Source: Streptomyces sp. ISL-36
GTDB taxonomy: Bacteria; Actinomycetota; Actinomycetes; Streptomycetales; Streptomycetaceae
Reading direction: 5' to 3'
Assembly: GCF_018614205.1 (NCBI RefSeq)
Contig: NZ_JAGGOS010000061.1
Span: forward strand, 1 to 64,000
Length of the DNA: 64,000 bases
The translations under genes and the position numbers were made by a program. The notes beneath the pieces are model-generated. The model saw only the letters and a list, made by a program, of their open reading frames with translations, had not been told where the DNA came from and ran no database searches. Position 1 is the first letter of the stretch. The number at the start of each line of letters is the position of its first letter. Positions 8,423 through 16,663 of this stretch are shown here, in pieces.

Positions 8423-8923
8423 TCAGCCGCCCGCCGCCGGGAGAAGCGGAACGAGCGCGTCCCAGCGCGAGATCTCGCATCCGTCGGTCCGCGTGAAGTC
8501 CGCGTTCACCGGCCGCCCGGCCCAGGTCCCCTCGACGTATGCGACGGCGGGGCCGCCGTACTGCAGGGTGCACAGGTCATCCGATGGCACGGGCGGGAAG
8601 GGGCCGGGGCTGCCCCAGACGGTCAGCGCGTCGAGCTTGTCGCAGGCCGCCGCCGCGTCGGGGTGGTCGCCACCGGCGGGGTGGCAGTACAGCTCGTACG
8701 TACCGTCGCGGCCGAAGGTCCCCGACCCCACGACCGTCACCCTCAGACGGTCGGCCCGGTCCGCCCCGTCGGACCGGTCGGACCGCTCGGCCCTGTCGGG
8801 GCGGTCGACGAGGTCGGCCGGCATCGGGCGGGCGGCCGTTGCCGTGCCGCAGAAGACGGCCGTGGTGAGCGCGGTGGCGCAAGCCGCGATCAGACCTGCC
8901 GCGCGGGCGGGACGAGACAGCAT
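8423..8923 (-). CDS. SSI-family (subtilisin inhibitor-like) secreted protease inhibitor
   Basis: 166 aa from the ATG at 8923. A Sec signal peptide is clear (MLSRPARAAGLIAACATAL to about TATA). The mature part has the SSI pattern: YELYCHPAGGDHPDAAAACDKL, the reactive loop LCTLQYGGP, then WAGRPVNADFTRTDGCEISRW with the four conserved cysteines. Such inhibitors block extracellular serine proteases and often tune protease cascades in development. By alignment to the classical loop CPMVYDP, P1 would be Leu, which suggests chymotrypsin/subtilisin-type targets rather than trypsin-like ones. A Asp/Arg-rich repeat (DRPDRAERSDRSDGADRADR) sits between signal peptide and domain. Start has only a weak ribosome site. 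Confidence 0.85.
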   Translation of the reverse strand: MLSRPARAAGLIAACATALTTAVFCGTATAARPMPADLVDRPDRAERSDRSDGADRADRLRVTVVGSGTFGRDGTYELYCHPAGGDHPDAAAACDKLDALTVWGSPGPFPPVPSDDLCTLQYGGPAVAYVEGTWAGRPVNADFTRTDGCEISRWDALVPLLPAAGG

Positions 8924-9150
8924 GGAGACATCCGTTCGAAGAGAGAGTGGGCGCGGCGGGGGAGCCGGCCGTCTGGTCAACGCGTCAGAGCCCACGCCGT
9001 CACCCTGTACGCGACGACACCTGACATCACTCTCCGAGGCGCGCCCCGGCCCGCGCGCGGATAATGGGGCTCATGTTCCGCCCGGGCCGCCCTGCCCGGC
9101 CCCACGGCTCGGGGCGGAGCGCCGGGGCCGTGACGCGCGGGAGGTGCCTC

Positions 9151-11265
9151 GTGACCAGCATGGCCGGTCCGGTCAGAGGCGCCGAGGAACTGGACGCCGC
9201 GCTCGCGGAGACCGTGCGCCGCACCGGTGCCTCCACCGGCGCCGTCTACCTTCTGGCGCCGGACGAGCCCGTGCTGCTCCTCGAGGCGCTGTACGGGGCG
9301 CCGGCGGAGTTCGCCACACCGTGGTCGAGGGTGCCTCTCGCCGCACCCGCCCCGGTGGCCGAAGCCACCCGCGACGAACGCCTGGTCTGGGTGGGCAGCC
9401 AGGAGGAGATGGCCCGCTCCTATCCCCGTACGGCGGTGGCGCTTCCGTACCCGCTCGCCCTGGCCGCCGCGCCCGTCATCGGCAACCGGTGCTGGGGCTC
9501 GCTGCTGCTGATGTGGCCGGCCACGCGGCCGTCCCGCATGACCCGGCGGGAGCACGGCCATGTCGCCGCCTGCTGTCGGCGCCTGGCCCGGGTCCTGGAG
9601 GAGGCCGCCGAATCGGGCCGGCCCCTGGTCACCGCGGACCGGCCCCGCGTCCTGCCTTCCGACACCGGCGACCGGCCGGTCGGCCCGGACCGGGCCGCCG
9701 CCGACTTCGCCGAACGTCTGCCCGGCGGCTGCTGCTCCCTGGACCTGGAAGGACGCATCACCTATCTGAGCTCCGGCGGCGCGGAGCTGCTGGGTCGCGA
9801 CGCCGGACGTCTGCTGGGGACCCTGCCGTGGCAGTCCCTGCCCTGGCTCGACGACCCCACCTACGAGGACCGCTACCGCGCCGCCGTCCTCAGCCGTGAA
9901 CCCGTCTCCTTCACGGCGTGCCGCCCGCCGGACCAGTGGCTGGAGTTCCATCTCTACCCGGACGCGAGCGGCATCAGCGTCCGGATCGTGCCTACCGGTG
10001 CCCTGCCACCGCCCGCCCCGGCGCCCCGGCGGCCCACCGGCACCACCACCCCGGCCCGCGCGGGGCAGCTCTACCAGCTCATGCACCTGGCCGCCGGTCT
10101 CACCGAGGTCGTCGGCGTCCAGGACGTCGTCGATCTGGTGGCCGACCAGATCATGCCGGCCTTCGGCGCCCAGGGCCTGGTCCTCTCCATGGCCGACTCC
10201 GGCCGGCTCCGCATTACCGGCCACCGCGGCTATGCCGCCGAGGTGATCGAGCGCCTCGACGGACTGCCCGTCGACACCGGCTTCACCCCCGCCGGCCAGG
10301 CGCTCACCAGCGGCATCCCCTCGTTCTTCGGGGATCCGGAGGAGATGCGGCGCATCTACCCCGAAGCCCCCTTCGTCAGCGGCAAGCAGGCGTGGGCGTT
10401 CCTGCCGCTGATCATCTCCGGCCGGCCCGTCGGCTGCTGCGTCCTGAGCTACGAACGTCCTCACGACTTCTCGGCCGAGGAGCGCGCGGTCATGACCTCG
10501 CTCGCCGGACTCATCGCGCAGGCCCTCGACCGCGCGCGTCTGTACGACACCAAGCACCTGCTCGCCCACGGTCTCCAGCAGGCCCTGCTCCCGCACACCC
10601 TCCCGGCCGTCGCCGGTCTCGACGTCGCCGCCCGCTACCTGCCCGCCACCCTCGGCATGGACATCGGCGGCGACTTCTACGACCTGATCCGGCTCGGCGA
10701 CACCGGCGCCGCGGCCGTGATCGGCGACGTCCAGGGCCACAACGTGGCCGCCGCCGCCCTGATGGGCCAGGTTCGCACCGCCGTCCACGCCCACGCCACC
10801 CTCGGCACCTCCCCGGCCAAGGTGCTCGCCGCGGCCAACCGGCTCGTCTCGGATCTCGATCCCGGCCTGTTCACCAGTTGCCTCTACGTCCACATCGACA
10901 TCGCCCACCGGCGGGTGAGCCTGGCCAGCGCGGGGCACCCGCCCCCTCTGAGGCGCCTCGCCGACGGCCGTACCGCGCCCCTCGATGTCACCCCGGGCCC
11001 CCTGCTCGGCATCGACCCCGACGCCGAGTACCCCGTCACCGAGACCGCGCTCACCCCCGGACTGATGCTCCTGCTCTACACCGACGGACTCGTCGAGACA
11101 CCGGGCACGGACATCGACGACTCGGTGGCCCGCCTCGCGGACCATCTCGCCGAGGCCGACGACCGGGACCTGAACCGCCTCCTCGACTCCCTCCTGGGCG
11201 AGGCCCGCCCGGCCCGGCTGCGTACGGACGACATCGCCGCGCTCGTACTGAAAGCCACCACGTGA
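9151..11265 (+). CDS. GAF/PAS sensor PP2C phosphatase (SpoIIE/RsbU type)
   Basis: 704 aa from the GTG at 9151, chosen because GGGAGG lies 6 bases upstream; an ATG at 9064 or 9073 near a GATAAT hexamer is the alternative. Order of domains: N-terminal GAF-like region, a PAS-like segment (FAERLPGGCCSLDLEGRITYLSSGG), a second GAF (residues about 300-470), and a C-terminal SpoIIE phosphatase with the metal sites GGDFYDL, GDVQGHN, YTDGL and TDDIAALVL. Such proteins dephosphorylate anti-anti-sigma factors in response to signals sensed by the GAF/PAS domains. No kinase or anti-sigma gene is adjacent. A strong hairpin follows. Confidence 0.9.
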   Translation: MTSMAGPVRGAEELDAALAETVRRTGASTGAVYLLAPDEPVLLLEALYGAPAEFATPWSRVPLAAPAPVAEATRDERLVWVGSQEEMARSYPRTAVALPYPLALAAAPVIGNRCWGSLLLMWPATRPSRMTRREHGHVAACCRRLARVLEEAAESGRPLVTADRPRVLPSDTGDRPVGPDRAAADFAERLPGGCCSLDLEGRITYLSSGGAELLGRDAGRLLGTLPWQSLPWLDDPTYEDRYRAAVLSREPVSFTACRPPDQWLEFHLYPDASGISVRIVPTGALPPPAPAPRRPTGTTTPARAGQLYQLMHLAAGLTEVVGVQDVVDLVADQIMPAFGAQGLVLSMADSGRLRITGHRGYAAEVIERLDGLPVDTGFTPAGQALTSGIPSFFGDPEEMRRIYPEAPFVSGKQAWAFLPLIISGRPVGCCVLSYERPHDFSAEERAVMTSLAGLIAQALDRARLYDTKHLLAHGLQQALLPHTLPAVAGLDVAARYLPATLGMDIGGDFYDLIRLGDTGAAAVIGDVQGHNVAAAALMGQVRTAVHAHATLGTSPAKVLAAANRLVSDLDPGLFTSCLYVHIDIAHRRVSLASAGHPPPLRRLADGRTAPLDVTPGPLLGIDPDAEYPVTETALTPGLMLLLYTDGLVETPGTDIDDSVARLADHLAEADDRDLNRLLDSLLGEARPARLRTDDIAALVLKATT

Positions 11266-11288
11266 AAGCCACCACCCGCCCGGACCGA

Positions 11289-11317
11289 GCCGCCGCGGCC
11301 GGGTTGGCCGCGGCGGC
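11289..11317. terminator. Hairpin between phosphatase and VOC genes
   Basis: A perfect 12-bp GC stem (11289-11300 with 11306-11317) and a five-base loop lie between convergent genes; likely works in both directions. Confidence 0.8.
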
Positions 11318-11349
11318 CGTGGCGCCGGCGGATGTGCCCCGACGCCCTG

Positions 11350-12150
11350 TCACACGGCGACGGCGTCGGGGGACTCGTCGAGGGTGAACAGCGCACCGTC
11401 CGGGTCCCGCAGGGTGACCTGGCGGTGGCGGCCGCGGGCCCACTCGGCGTCCGCCACGGTGTGCCCTCCGTTCTCGAGGGCCAGCGCCGTCGCCGCCTCC
11501 AGATCGCGGACCTTGAAGTGGACCAGCCAGCGCGGTCGCAGCTGCGGCTTCCACGCGGCCTCCTCCACCGGCCCGCTGTTCAGCCGCGCCACCGGCTCGC
11601 CCGCGCGCCGCAGAACGACCTGATCCTCCTCGTAGGAGACCTCGCAGCAGCTGTCGCCGTCGGTGTCCCACTCCAGGATCTCGCCGTAGAAGACGGCCGC
11701 GTCGAACGCGTCGCGGGTGTGCAGCTCCAGCCAGGCCGGCGCCTTCCCCTCGCCGACGCTCCACTCGGAGAGCACTCCGCCCTCCCAGAGGCCGAACGTG
11801 GCCCCTTCCCGGTCCGCGACGAGGGCCGCTCGGCCGCGGGGAGGATAGGAGACCGGGCCCACCCCGACGGTTCCGCCGCGCTCACGCACCCTCGCCACCG
11901 CCCGGTCGGCGTCGTCGACGGCGAAGTACGCCGTCCAGGCCACCGGCACGGCCAGCTCCCCGGCGACCGCCCCTATGCCCGCGACGGGCACACCGTCGCG
12001 CTCGGCGACGGAGAACGCCCGCCCGAAGCCGCCCGGCCGGAACGTCCACCCCAGCACCGAACCGTAGAAACGCTGCGCCGCGTCGAGGTCACGCGCCACC
12101 AGGCTCAGCCAGCACGGCGCTCCCAGCACATCCGCTGCCACCAGCACCAC
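11350..12150 (-). CDS. Two-domain VOC (glyoxalase/bleomycin-resistance) protein
   Basis: 266 aa. Two vicinal-oxygen-chelate modules, each of about 120 residues: first CWLSLVARDLDAAQRFYGSVLGW, second WLELHTRDAFDAAVFYGEILEW. Each ends in the beta strands that normally hold metal ligands. Members bind small ligands such as methylglyoxal adducts or antibiotics; the substrate cannot be read here. The start is set at the GTG at 12150 because AGGAGG is 6 bases upstream; an in-frame GTG at 12168 contains that same site. It is convergent with the phosphatase gene. Confidence 0.85.
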   Translation of the reverse strand: MVLVAADVLGAPCWLSLVARDLDAAQRFYGSVLGWTFRPGGFGRAFSVAERDGVPVAGIGAVAGELAVPVAWTAYFAVDDADRAVARVRERGGTVGVGPVSYPPRGRAALVADREGATFGLWEGGVLSEWSVGEGKAPAWLELHTRDAFDAAVFYGEILEWDTDGDSCCEVSYEEDQVVLRRAGEPVARLNSGPVEEAAWKPQLRPRWLVHFKVRDLEAATALALENGGHTVADAEWARGRHRQVTLRDPDGALFTLDESPDAVAV

Positions 12151-12480
12151 GTACTGCCTCCTCGCCACCGTCCGCCCCTCATCGATTTCCGGCCCGTGGA
12201 CCGTGCTGTGCCTGTTCCCAGCGTTGGGGCACCCATGCGCGAGGTCGCGCGTTCGGGGGCGTCACGAACGGGTGAAACGACGTCGAAGGGCCAAGGGAGC
12301 GCGGGCCGGCCGCCCAGCACGGCCCCCGGGGCACGCCGTACCGCCGGAAGCCCGGAAAGCTAGCCCCGGAGGTCCGGACGTCCGAAAGCCCGGGAGTTCT
12401 CGGACCTCCCGGGCGGCGAACGGAGCGCGGCGGCGTCAGGATGGACGAAATGGAACGGTCGCCCTGATGGAGGAGCCGCC
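12151..12480. other. Intergenic region, no gene seen
   Basis: These 330 bp between the VOC gene and the aldehyde dehydrogenase region have no reading frame with good codon use and start signal, and no clear hairpin. They must hold the promoters of both divergent units, but I cannot place them. Confidence 0.5.
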
Positions 12481-12597
12481 ATGCTCGATCGCGCCGCGCC
12501 CCAGCGGCCCGGCGGCGACCCCGTGTTCCAGGGGCACGATCGGCTCCCCTCCCTTCGCCCCGTGACCGAGGTACCGCACCATGGCCATCACCCGTGA
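12481..12597 (+). CDS. Possible 38-aa leader ORF overlapping the aldehyde dehydrogenase start
   Basis: An ATG at 12481 is preceded by GGAGGAG with a 5-base gap, a better ribosome site than that of the next gene. The frame encodes MLDRAAPQRPGG and ends in a His-rich tail, overlapping the dehydrogenase start by 17 bases in another frame. It could couple translation or be chance; I recognise no family. Confidence 0.3.
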   Translation: MLDRAAPQRPGGDPVFQGHDRLPSLRPVTEVPHHGHHP

Positions 12598-14041
12598 GCT
12601 GTTGATCGGCGGCCGTGACGTACCCGCGGCCTCCGGGCGCACCGCCGAGGACATCGACCCCTTCACCGGCGACGTGTACGCGCGGGTCGCCGCCGCCGGT
12701 CCCGAGGACGTCGCCCGGGCCGTCGAGGCCGCAGACGCGGCCTTCCCCGCGTGGGCGGCGCTCGCCCCCTTCGCCCGTCGGGGGATCTTCCTCCGGGCCG
12801 CCGACCTGCTCGACTCCCGCGCCGAGCAGGCCGTGGCGCTCATGGGCCGCGAGACCGGCGCCACCCGGGGCTGGTCCCTGTTCAACGTGGCGCTCGCCGC
12901 GAACATCCTGCGGGAGGCCGCCGCGGCGGTCACCGCGCCGCGCGGCGCCGTGCTCAGCGCCCAGGAGGAAGGCGCGCTGGGTCTCGCCGTGCGCGAACCC
13001 CTGGGTGTCGTCGCCGCGTTCGCCCCCTGGAACGCGCCGCTCATTCTCGGCGTAAGGGCCGTGGCCGCGCCCCTCGCCGCGGGCAACACGGTCGTGGCCA
13101 AGCCGAGCGAGAACGCGCCGATCGCCGCCGGGCTCTTCGTCGCCGACGTGCTGCGTGAGGCCGGACTGCCCGACGGGGTCCTCAACGTGGTGACCAACGC
13201 GGCGCAGGACGCGGCCCAGATCGCCGAGGCACTCATCGCCCACCCACGGGTCGGCGCCGTCAACTTCACCGGCTCCACCGGTGTCGGCCGCCTCGTCGGA
13301 GCGCACGCGGCGCAGCACCTCAAGCCCGCCGTGCTGGAACTGGGCGGCAAGAACGCCGTGATGGTCCTCGACGACGCCGACGTGGACTACGCCGTCGACG
13401 CGGCCACGTTCGGGGTCTTCATGAACTCGGGCCAGATCTGTATGTCGGGCGACCGGGTCCTCGTGCACGAGTCCGTCGCCGACGCGTTCACCCGGAGGTT
13501 CACGGCCAAGGTCGCCTCGCTCCCGGCCGGCGACCCGGGTCTGCCGCACACCGTCATCGGACCGCTGGTCAGCGCCGCGGCCGCCCGGCGGGTCGCCGCG
13601 CTCGTGCGCGACGCGGTCGCCGCGGGCGCCACCGTGCTGACGGGTGGCGGAGAACCGGAGGGCGCGGTGCACCCGGCCACCGTCCTCAGCGGGGTCACCG
13701 CGGACATGGAGCTCCACTACGCCGAGGCGTTCGGACCGGTCTGCGTGATCGACACCTTCGGCGACGACGACACCGCCGTCGCCCTGGCCAACGACACCGA
13801 GAACGGGCTGACCTGCGGCATCATCACGGAGAACGCCACCCACGGCCTCGCGGTCGCACGCCGGGTCCACTCCGGCATCGTCCACATCAACGACCAGTCC
13901 GTCGCCGACGAGCCCCATGCCCCCTTCGGCGGCGTGAAGGCCTCCGGGTACGGCCGTTTCGGCGGGCGCTGGGGGATCGAGGCCTTCTCCCACACCCGCT
14001 GGGTCACGATCGCCACGCAGCAGGCCCGCTACCCGTTCTGA
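12581..14041 (+). CDS. NAD(P)-dependent aldehyde dehydrogenase (vanillin/salicylaldehyde-type)
   Basis: 486 aa, full family length. The Rossmann domain has FAPWNAPLIL and VAKPSENAP, catalytic Glu is in LELGGKNA and the nucleophile Cys in NSGQICMS. The C-terminal block HAPFGGVKASGYGRFGG is typical of aromatic-aldehyde dehydrogenases such as vanillin or benzaldehyde dehydrogenase. It would oxidise an aldehyde to the acid in the cytoplasm. ATG 12581 has only a weak GAGG upstream; a small ORF with a strong ribosome site overlaps it. No aromatic pathway neighbours are present, so the substrate is open. Confidence 0.9.
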   Translation: MAITRELLIGGRDVPAASGRTAEDIDPFTGDVYARVAAAGPEDVARAVEAADAAFPAWAALAPFARRGIFLRAADLLDSRAEQAVALMGRETGATRGWSLFNVALAANILREAAAAVTAPRGAVLSAQEEGALGLAVREPLGVVAAFAPWNAPLILGVRAVAAPLAAGNTVVAKPSENAPIAAGLFVADVLREAGLPDGVLNVVTNAAQDAAQIAEALIAHPRVGAVNFTGSTGVGRLVGAHAAQHLKPAVLELGGKNAVMVLDDADVDYAVDAATFGVFMNSGQICMSGDRVLVHESVADAFTRRFTAKVASLPAGDPGLPHTVIGPLVSAAAARRVAALVRDAVAAGATVLTGGGEPEGAVHPATVLSGVTADMELHYAEAFGPVCVIDTFGDDDTAVALANDTENGLTCGIITENATHGLAVARRVHSGIVHINDQSVADEPHAPFGGVKASGYGRFGGRWGIEAFSHTRWVTIATQQARYPF

Positions 14042-14085
14042 CTCCCGGTTCCGACTCCGGAGCGTCTCCCCCCGGGGTCGCTCGC

Positions 14086-14808
14086 CTACCGGGGCGGGGC
14101 GGCGAGGGTGGGGGACTGGTGTGCACGCCGCAGCGCCTCGGCGACGAATCCGCCTGCCTTCAGTTCCTCGACGGTGTCACGGAGGAACGCGACGGTCTCG
14201 GGCCGTCGCGCCAGGGTCGTCCCGACCGCCTGCCGGATCCGCATGAAACGCTCCTCGATCAGCCGGAGTTCGGGATGCGCCGCGACGAACTCGGTCATCG
14301 GCTGCCTGATGCCGGCCGCGACCTCCAGCTCCTGGGCGAGGAACGTGTCCACTCCTTCCTCCCCGCGCACGACGGTCGCGTGCCGAAGCGTGCGGGAGAG
14401 GAAGAGATCGTAGGCGGAACCACGCTTCACGCCGATGCGCACGCCCGCGTGGTCGACGTCGGCGACCACGGTGAGGGGCGAGTCCCGGGGCACGGCGAAC
14501 ACACCCTCGATCTCGACATACGGCGCGGTGAAGGCGACCTCGGCTTCGCGGGCCGGCTCGACGGCGAGGAAGCAGATGTCGGCCCGGCCCGTCGTCATCG
14601 CCTCGTAGGACTTGCGCGCGGCGTCGAAGCAGATGAGTTCGACCGGCACACCGAGCCGCGCGCCGATCTCGCGCGCGATGTCGACCGTGACACCGGTCGG
14701 CGCGGTCGGCGTGCCGTGGGCCAGTACCGGGTTGCCCAGGTTGATCGAGGCCCGCAGCACGCCTTCCGGCGCCACATCCTTGGTGACGACATCGGGCACG
14801 GTGGTCAT
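14086..14808 (-). CDS. Solute-binding-protein family 3-like protein without signal peptide
   Basis: 240 aa with the periplasmic amino-acid-binding fold: GVTVDIAREIGARLGVPVELI, ADICFLAVEPAREAEVAFTAPYVEIEG and GVRIGVKRGSAYDLFL. Unlike transport-linked members it starts directly (MTTVPDVVTKDVAPEG) with no signal sequence or lipobox, and no ABC permease or ATPase is adjacent. It may therefore bind its ligand in the cytoplasm or be an arogenate/cyclohexadienyl dehydratase-like relative. Single gene between a dehydrogenase (convergent) and an acetyltransferase (same strand). Confidence 0.8.
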   Translation of the reverse strand: MTTVPDVVTKDVAPEGVLRASINLGNPVLAHGTPTAPTGVTVDIAREIGARLGVPVELICFDAARKSYEAMTTGRADICFLAVEPAREAEVAFTAPYVEIEGVFAVPRDSPLTVVADVDHAGVRIGVKRGSAYDLFLSRTLRHATVVRGEEGVDTFLAQELEVAAGIRQPMTEFVAAHPELRLIEERFMRIRQAVGTTLARRPETVAFLRDTVEELKAGGFVAEALRRAHQSPTLAAPPR

Positions 14809-14850
14809 GGAGCGGAGTCTAGGACACGCTCCACCACCGCCCTTGTGGGG

Positions 14851-15369
14851 CTACGGCAGCCTCGGCTCCGGTACGACCGTACGGAACCGGGCGGTCGTCG
14901 CGTCGCCGCTCCAGCGCCGTAGACCGGCCTTCTCCAGTACGCGGACGGAGGCCGGGTTGGAGAGCTCCACGTCCGCGTACACGGTGTGCACGTCGGGGGA
15001 CGTCAGCGCGTACGCCACCAGGGCGCGGGTCGCTTCGGGGGCGTAGCCGAGGCCGCGTCGCGAGGGCACGACGCCGTACCCGATCTCCACGGCGCCCTCG
15101 TGGGGAGGCCAGAGCGCACTGATGCTGCCGACGACGAGGCCACTGGCCCGTTCGACGATCTGACGGTGCCCGTACGCGGTGCTGAGCGCGTCCGGCAGGT
15201 CGGCGATGACACCCGCGATGACGCGGTCGCCCTCGGCGGGGAAGTCCTCCGCCCAGTGCGCCGACCGCTGGTCGCCGACGACGGCGGCGATCTCGTCGGT
15301 GGACCACACGCGCAGCACAAGCCGGTCGGTGGTCAGATCGGTACCGATGGGGAAGAGAGAGGATGACAC
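14851..15369 (-). CDS. GNAT-family N-acetyltransferase (RimJ/RimL-like)
   Basis: 172 aa. TDRLVLRVWSTDEIAAVV opens the fold, and the acetyl-CoA site is in GYGVVPSRRGLGYAPEATRAL, followed by VELSNPASVRVLEKAGLRR. Members acetylate ribosomal protein ends or small amines; the substrate is unknown. I place the start at GTG 15369 because AGGAG lies 6 bases upstream. A second GTG at 15408 would add 13 residues and overlaps the stop of a short upstream ORF (GTGA), which would fit translational coupling. Confidence 0.85.
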   Translation of the reverse strand: MSSSLFPIGTDLTTDRLVLRVWSTDEIAAVVGDQRSAHWAEDFPAEGDRVIAGVIADLPDALSTAYGHRQIVERASGLVVGSISALWPPHEGAVEIGYGVVPSRRGLGYAPEATRALVAYALTSPDVHTVYADVELSNPASVRVLEKAGLRRWSGDATTARFRTVVPEPRLP

Positions 15370-15404
15370 GGGAGACTCCTGGTCGTTCGGGACGACCGGG
15401 TCGC

Positions 15405-15467
15405 TCACCTGTCGTGCGCGACCCGGAGAAGGGCATGCTGACGAAGCGTGGCGCGGGCCATATTCAT
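15405..15467 (-). CDS. Possible 20-aa leader peptide upstream of the acetyltransferase
   Basis: ATG 15467 (or 15461) follows AAGGGAGG, one of the best ribosome sites in the window. The peptide is MNMARATLRQ followed by HALLRVAHDR, basic and with no anchor. Its TGA overlaps an in-frame GTG of the acetyltransferase. It could be an attenuator-like or coupling leader; no known leader family is recognised. Confidence 0.4.
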   Translation of the reverse strand: MNMARATLRQHALLRVAHDR

Positions 15468-15533
15468 CAACCTCCCTTGTCGCAGCGGTCGTCGCGCGAA
15501 CGCGCGTGCGGAGAACCTATCAGGTGGGCGTGA

Positions 15534-15818
15534 TCACGCGCCCGGCACCCAGTGGTGGTGCACCTGGGTGATCTTCGGCTCCGACCCCATCGGCATACCG
15601 AGCTCCGTGGCGATCGGCATCAGGGTGTCGGAGAAGCGCCGCATGTGTTCCTCGGACTCCCACAGATCGAAGATCTGCAGGCCCGAGCCGGTGGAGACGG
15701 CGGCATGGGACAGGCAACCCTCGAACGGGTTGCCGGGCAGTTCCAGAAGCCGCGCGTTGAGGGCGTCGTACTGCGCGGTCGTCACGCCCGCGAGCTCGGC
15801 CTGGACGAAAATGGCCAC
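15534..15818 (-). CDS. Small dimeric alpha+beta-barrel-type protein, function unknown
   Basis: 94 aa. MAIFVQAELAGVTTAQYDAL, then LQIFDLWESEEHMRRFSDTL and a final VHHHWVPG fit the antibiotic-monooxygenase-like ferredoxin fold seen in many small actinobacterial proteins. No catalytic residues can be assigned. GTG 15818 is preceded by AGGGAGA with a 4-base gap. It lies between an acetyltransferase and a MarR gene on the same strand but is separated by more than 100 bp from each. Confidence 0.65.
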   Translation of the reverse strand: MAIFVQAELAGVTTAQYDALNARLLELPGNPFEGCLSHAAVSTGSGLQIFDLWESEEHMRRFSDTLMPIATELGMPMGSEPKITQVHHHWVPGA

Positions 15819-15986
15819 GGGGTCTCCCTGTTGTACGTCCGGCCCCCTCCACCGCCACGGTGGCGGCCCGTCGATCCAGGCCAGCAGACCACGCACACGA
15901 CCCGGCGGCACCCCGCCAGGGCCGTACGGGGCAGCTGCCGCCCCCTCGGAGGCGTCGCGCTCTCACCGCCGGACCGCGGCGCCGCC

Positions 15987-16508
15987 TCACCTCTCGGTGT
16001 TCTCGTGTGCGGGACCCGTGTTCTTGTGCGCGGGACCGGTGTTCTCGTGCGCGCCGGGGCGGGGCCAGGGGCGTCCTTCGAGGCGCTCGATGTCGCTGTT
16101 GAACCGCCTCAGGTAGGCCGCGAAGGCGGCGACCTCGTCGGGGGTCCAGTCGCTCAGGACCCGCTCCAGGCCGTGGACGTGCGCGGCCCGGTCGGCTTCC
16201 AGACGGCGCCGTCCTTCCTCGGTGATGCTGAACTTACGGGCGATGCCGCCCTCGGGGTCGGGGATGCGCTCGACGACACCCGCCTTCAGCATCGCGGCGG
16301 TCTGCCGGTTGAGCGTGGAGGTGTCCAGGCCGAAGGCTTCGCTGAGCTGGCCGATGGACAGGGGCCCTTCCATCTCGATGCGGCACAGCAGCACGTAGGC
16401 GCTGCGGTCGAGCCGCCCGCCCGCGCTCCGGGTCCGGGGGTTGGACAGATGCGAGTGCCGCCCGATCAGCATCGTCTCGAACTCGACCAGGCGCGTGGGC
16501 TTCTCCAT
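15987..16508 (-). CDS. MarR-family transcriptional regulator
   Basis: 173 aa with the winged helix: PLSIGQLSEAFGLDTSTLNRQTAAMLKAGVVERIPDPEGG, the recognition helix being STLNRQTAAML. It is divergent from a DHA2 exporter and most likely represses both genes, losing DNA on binding a drug-like ligand. ATG 16508 has GGGAGG upstream; the ATG at 16514 directly abuts that site and is unlikely. The last 22 residues are three copies of an acidic/His repeat (AHENTGP type) encoded by 21-bp repeats and are probably disordered. Confidence 0.88.
   Translation of the reverse strand: MEKPTRLVEFETMLIGRHSHLSNPRTRSAGGRLDRSAYVLLCRIEMEGPLSIGQLSEAFGLDTSTLNRQTAAMLKAGVVERIPDPEGGIARKFSITEEGRRRLEADRAAHVHGLERVLSDWTPDEVAAFAAYLRRFNSDIERLEGRPWPRPGAHENTGPAHKNTGPAHENTER
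15996..16058 (-). repeat. Three tandem 21-bp units at the 3' end of marR
   Basis: Units start at 15996, 16017 and 16038 and differ at a few positions. They encode the repeated C-terminal AHENTGP-type tail and stay in frame because 21 is divisible by 3. Confidence 0.85.
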
Positions 16509-16578
16509 GGCCGCCATCCTCCCAAGCCCCTCGTGCGTCGGTACGACCGCCACGGCCGCTCGCACCTCCCTGCACTAT

Positions 16579-16605
16579 GCAGCATACATGCGATGTGTAT
16601 GCTGC
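16579..16605. promoter_or_regulatory. Palindrome 1 in the marR-exporter intergenic region
   Basis: Arms GCAGCATACA (16579-16588) and TGTATGCTGC (16596-16605), 7-bp spacer. This AT-rich dyad is a likely MarR operator. Confidence 0.75.
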
Positions 16606-16607
16606 AC

Positions 16608-16630
16608 TCGATATGCATCATGCATATCGA
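16608..16630. promoter_or_regulatory. Palindrome 2 in the marR-exporter intergenic region
   Basis: Arms TCGATATGCA (16608-16617) and TGCATATCGA (16621-16630), 3-bp spacer, beginning 2 bp after palindrome 1. Its sequence differs from the first, but both contain a TATGC core. Confidence 0.75.
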
Positions 16631-16663
16631 ATGTCCGTGGAGTCCGTCAGAGCGGAGAAGCCC

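Noticed and set aside
8977..11145. Long open frame of 722 codons opposite the first phosphatase
   Set aside because: The phosphatase frame on the plus strand has clear domains; the antisense frame has none.
12179..13993. Long minus-strand frame opposite the aldehyde dehydrogenase
   Set aside because: Shadow of the dehydrogenase gene; the plus-strand catalytic residues are intact.
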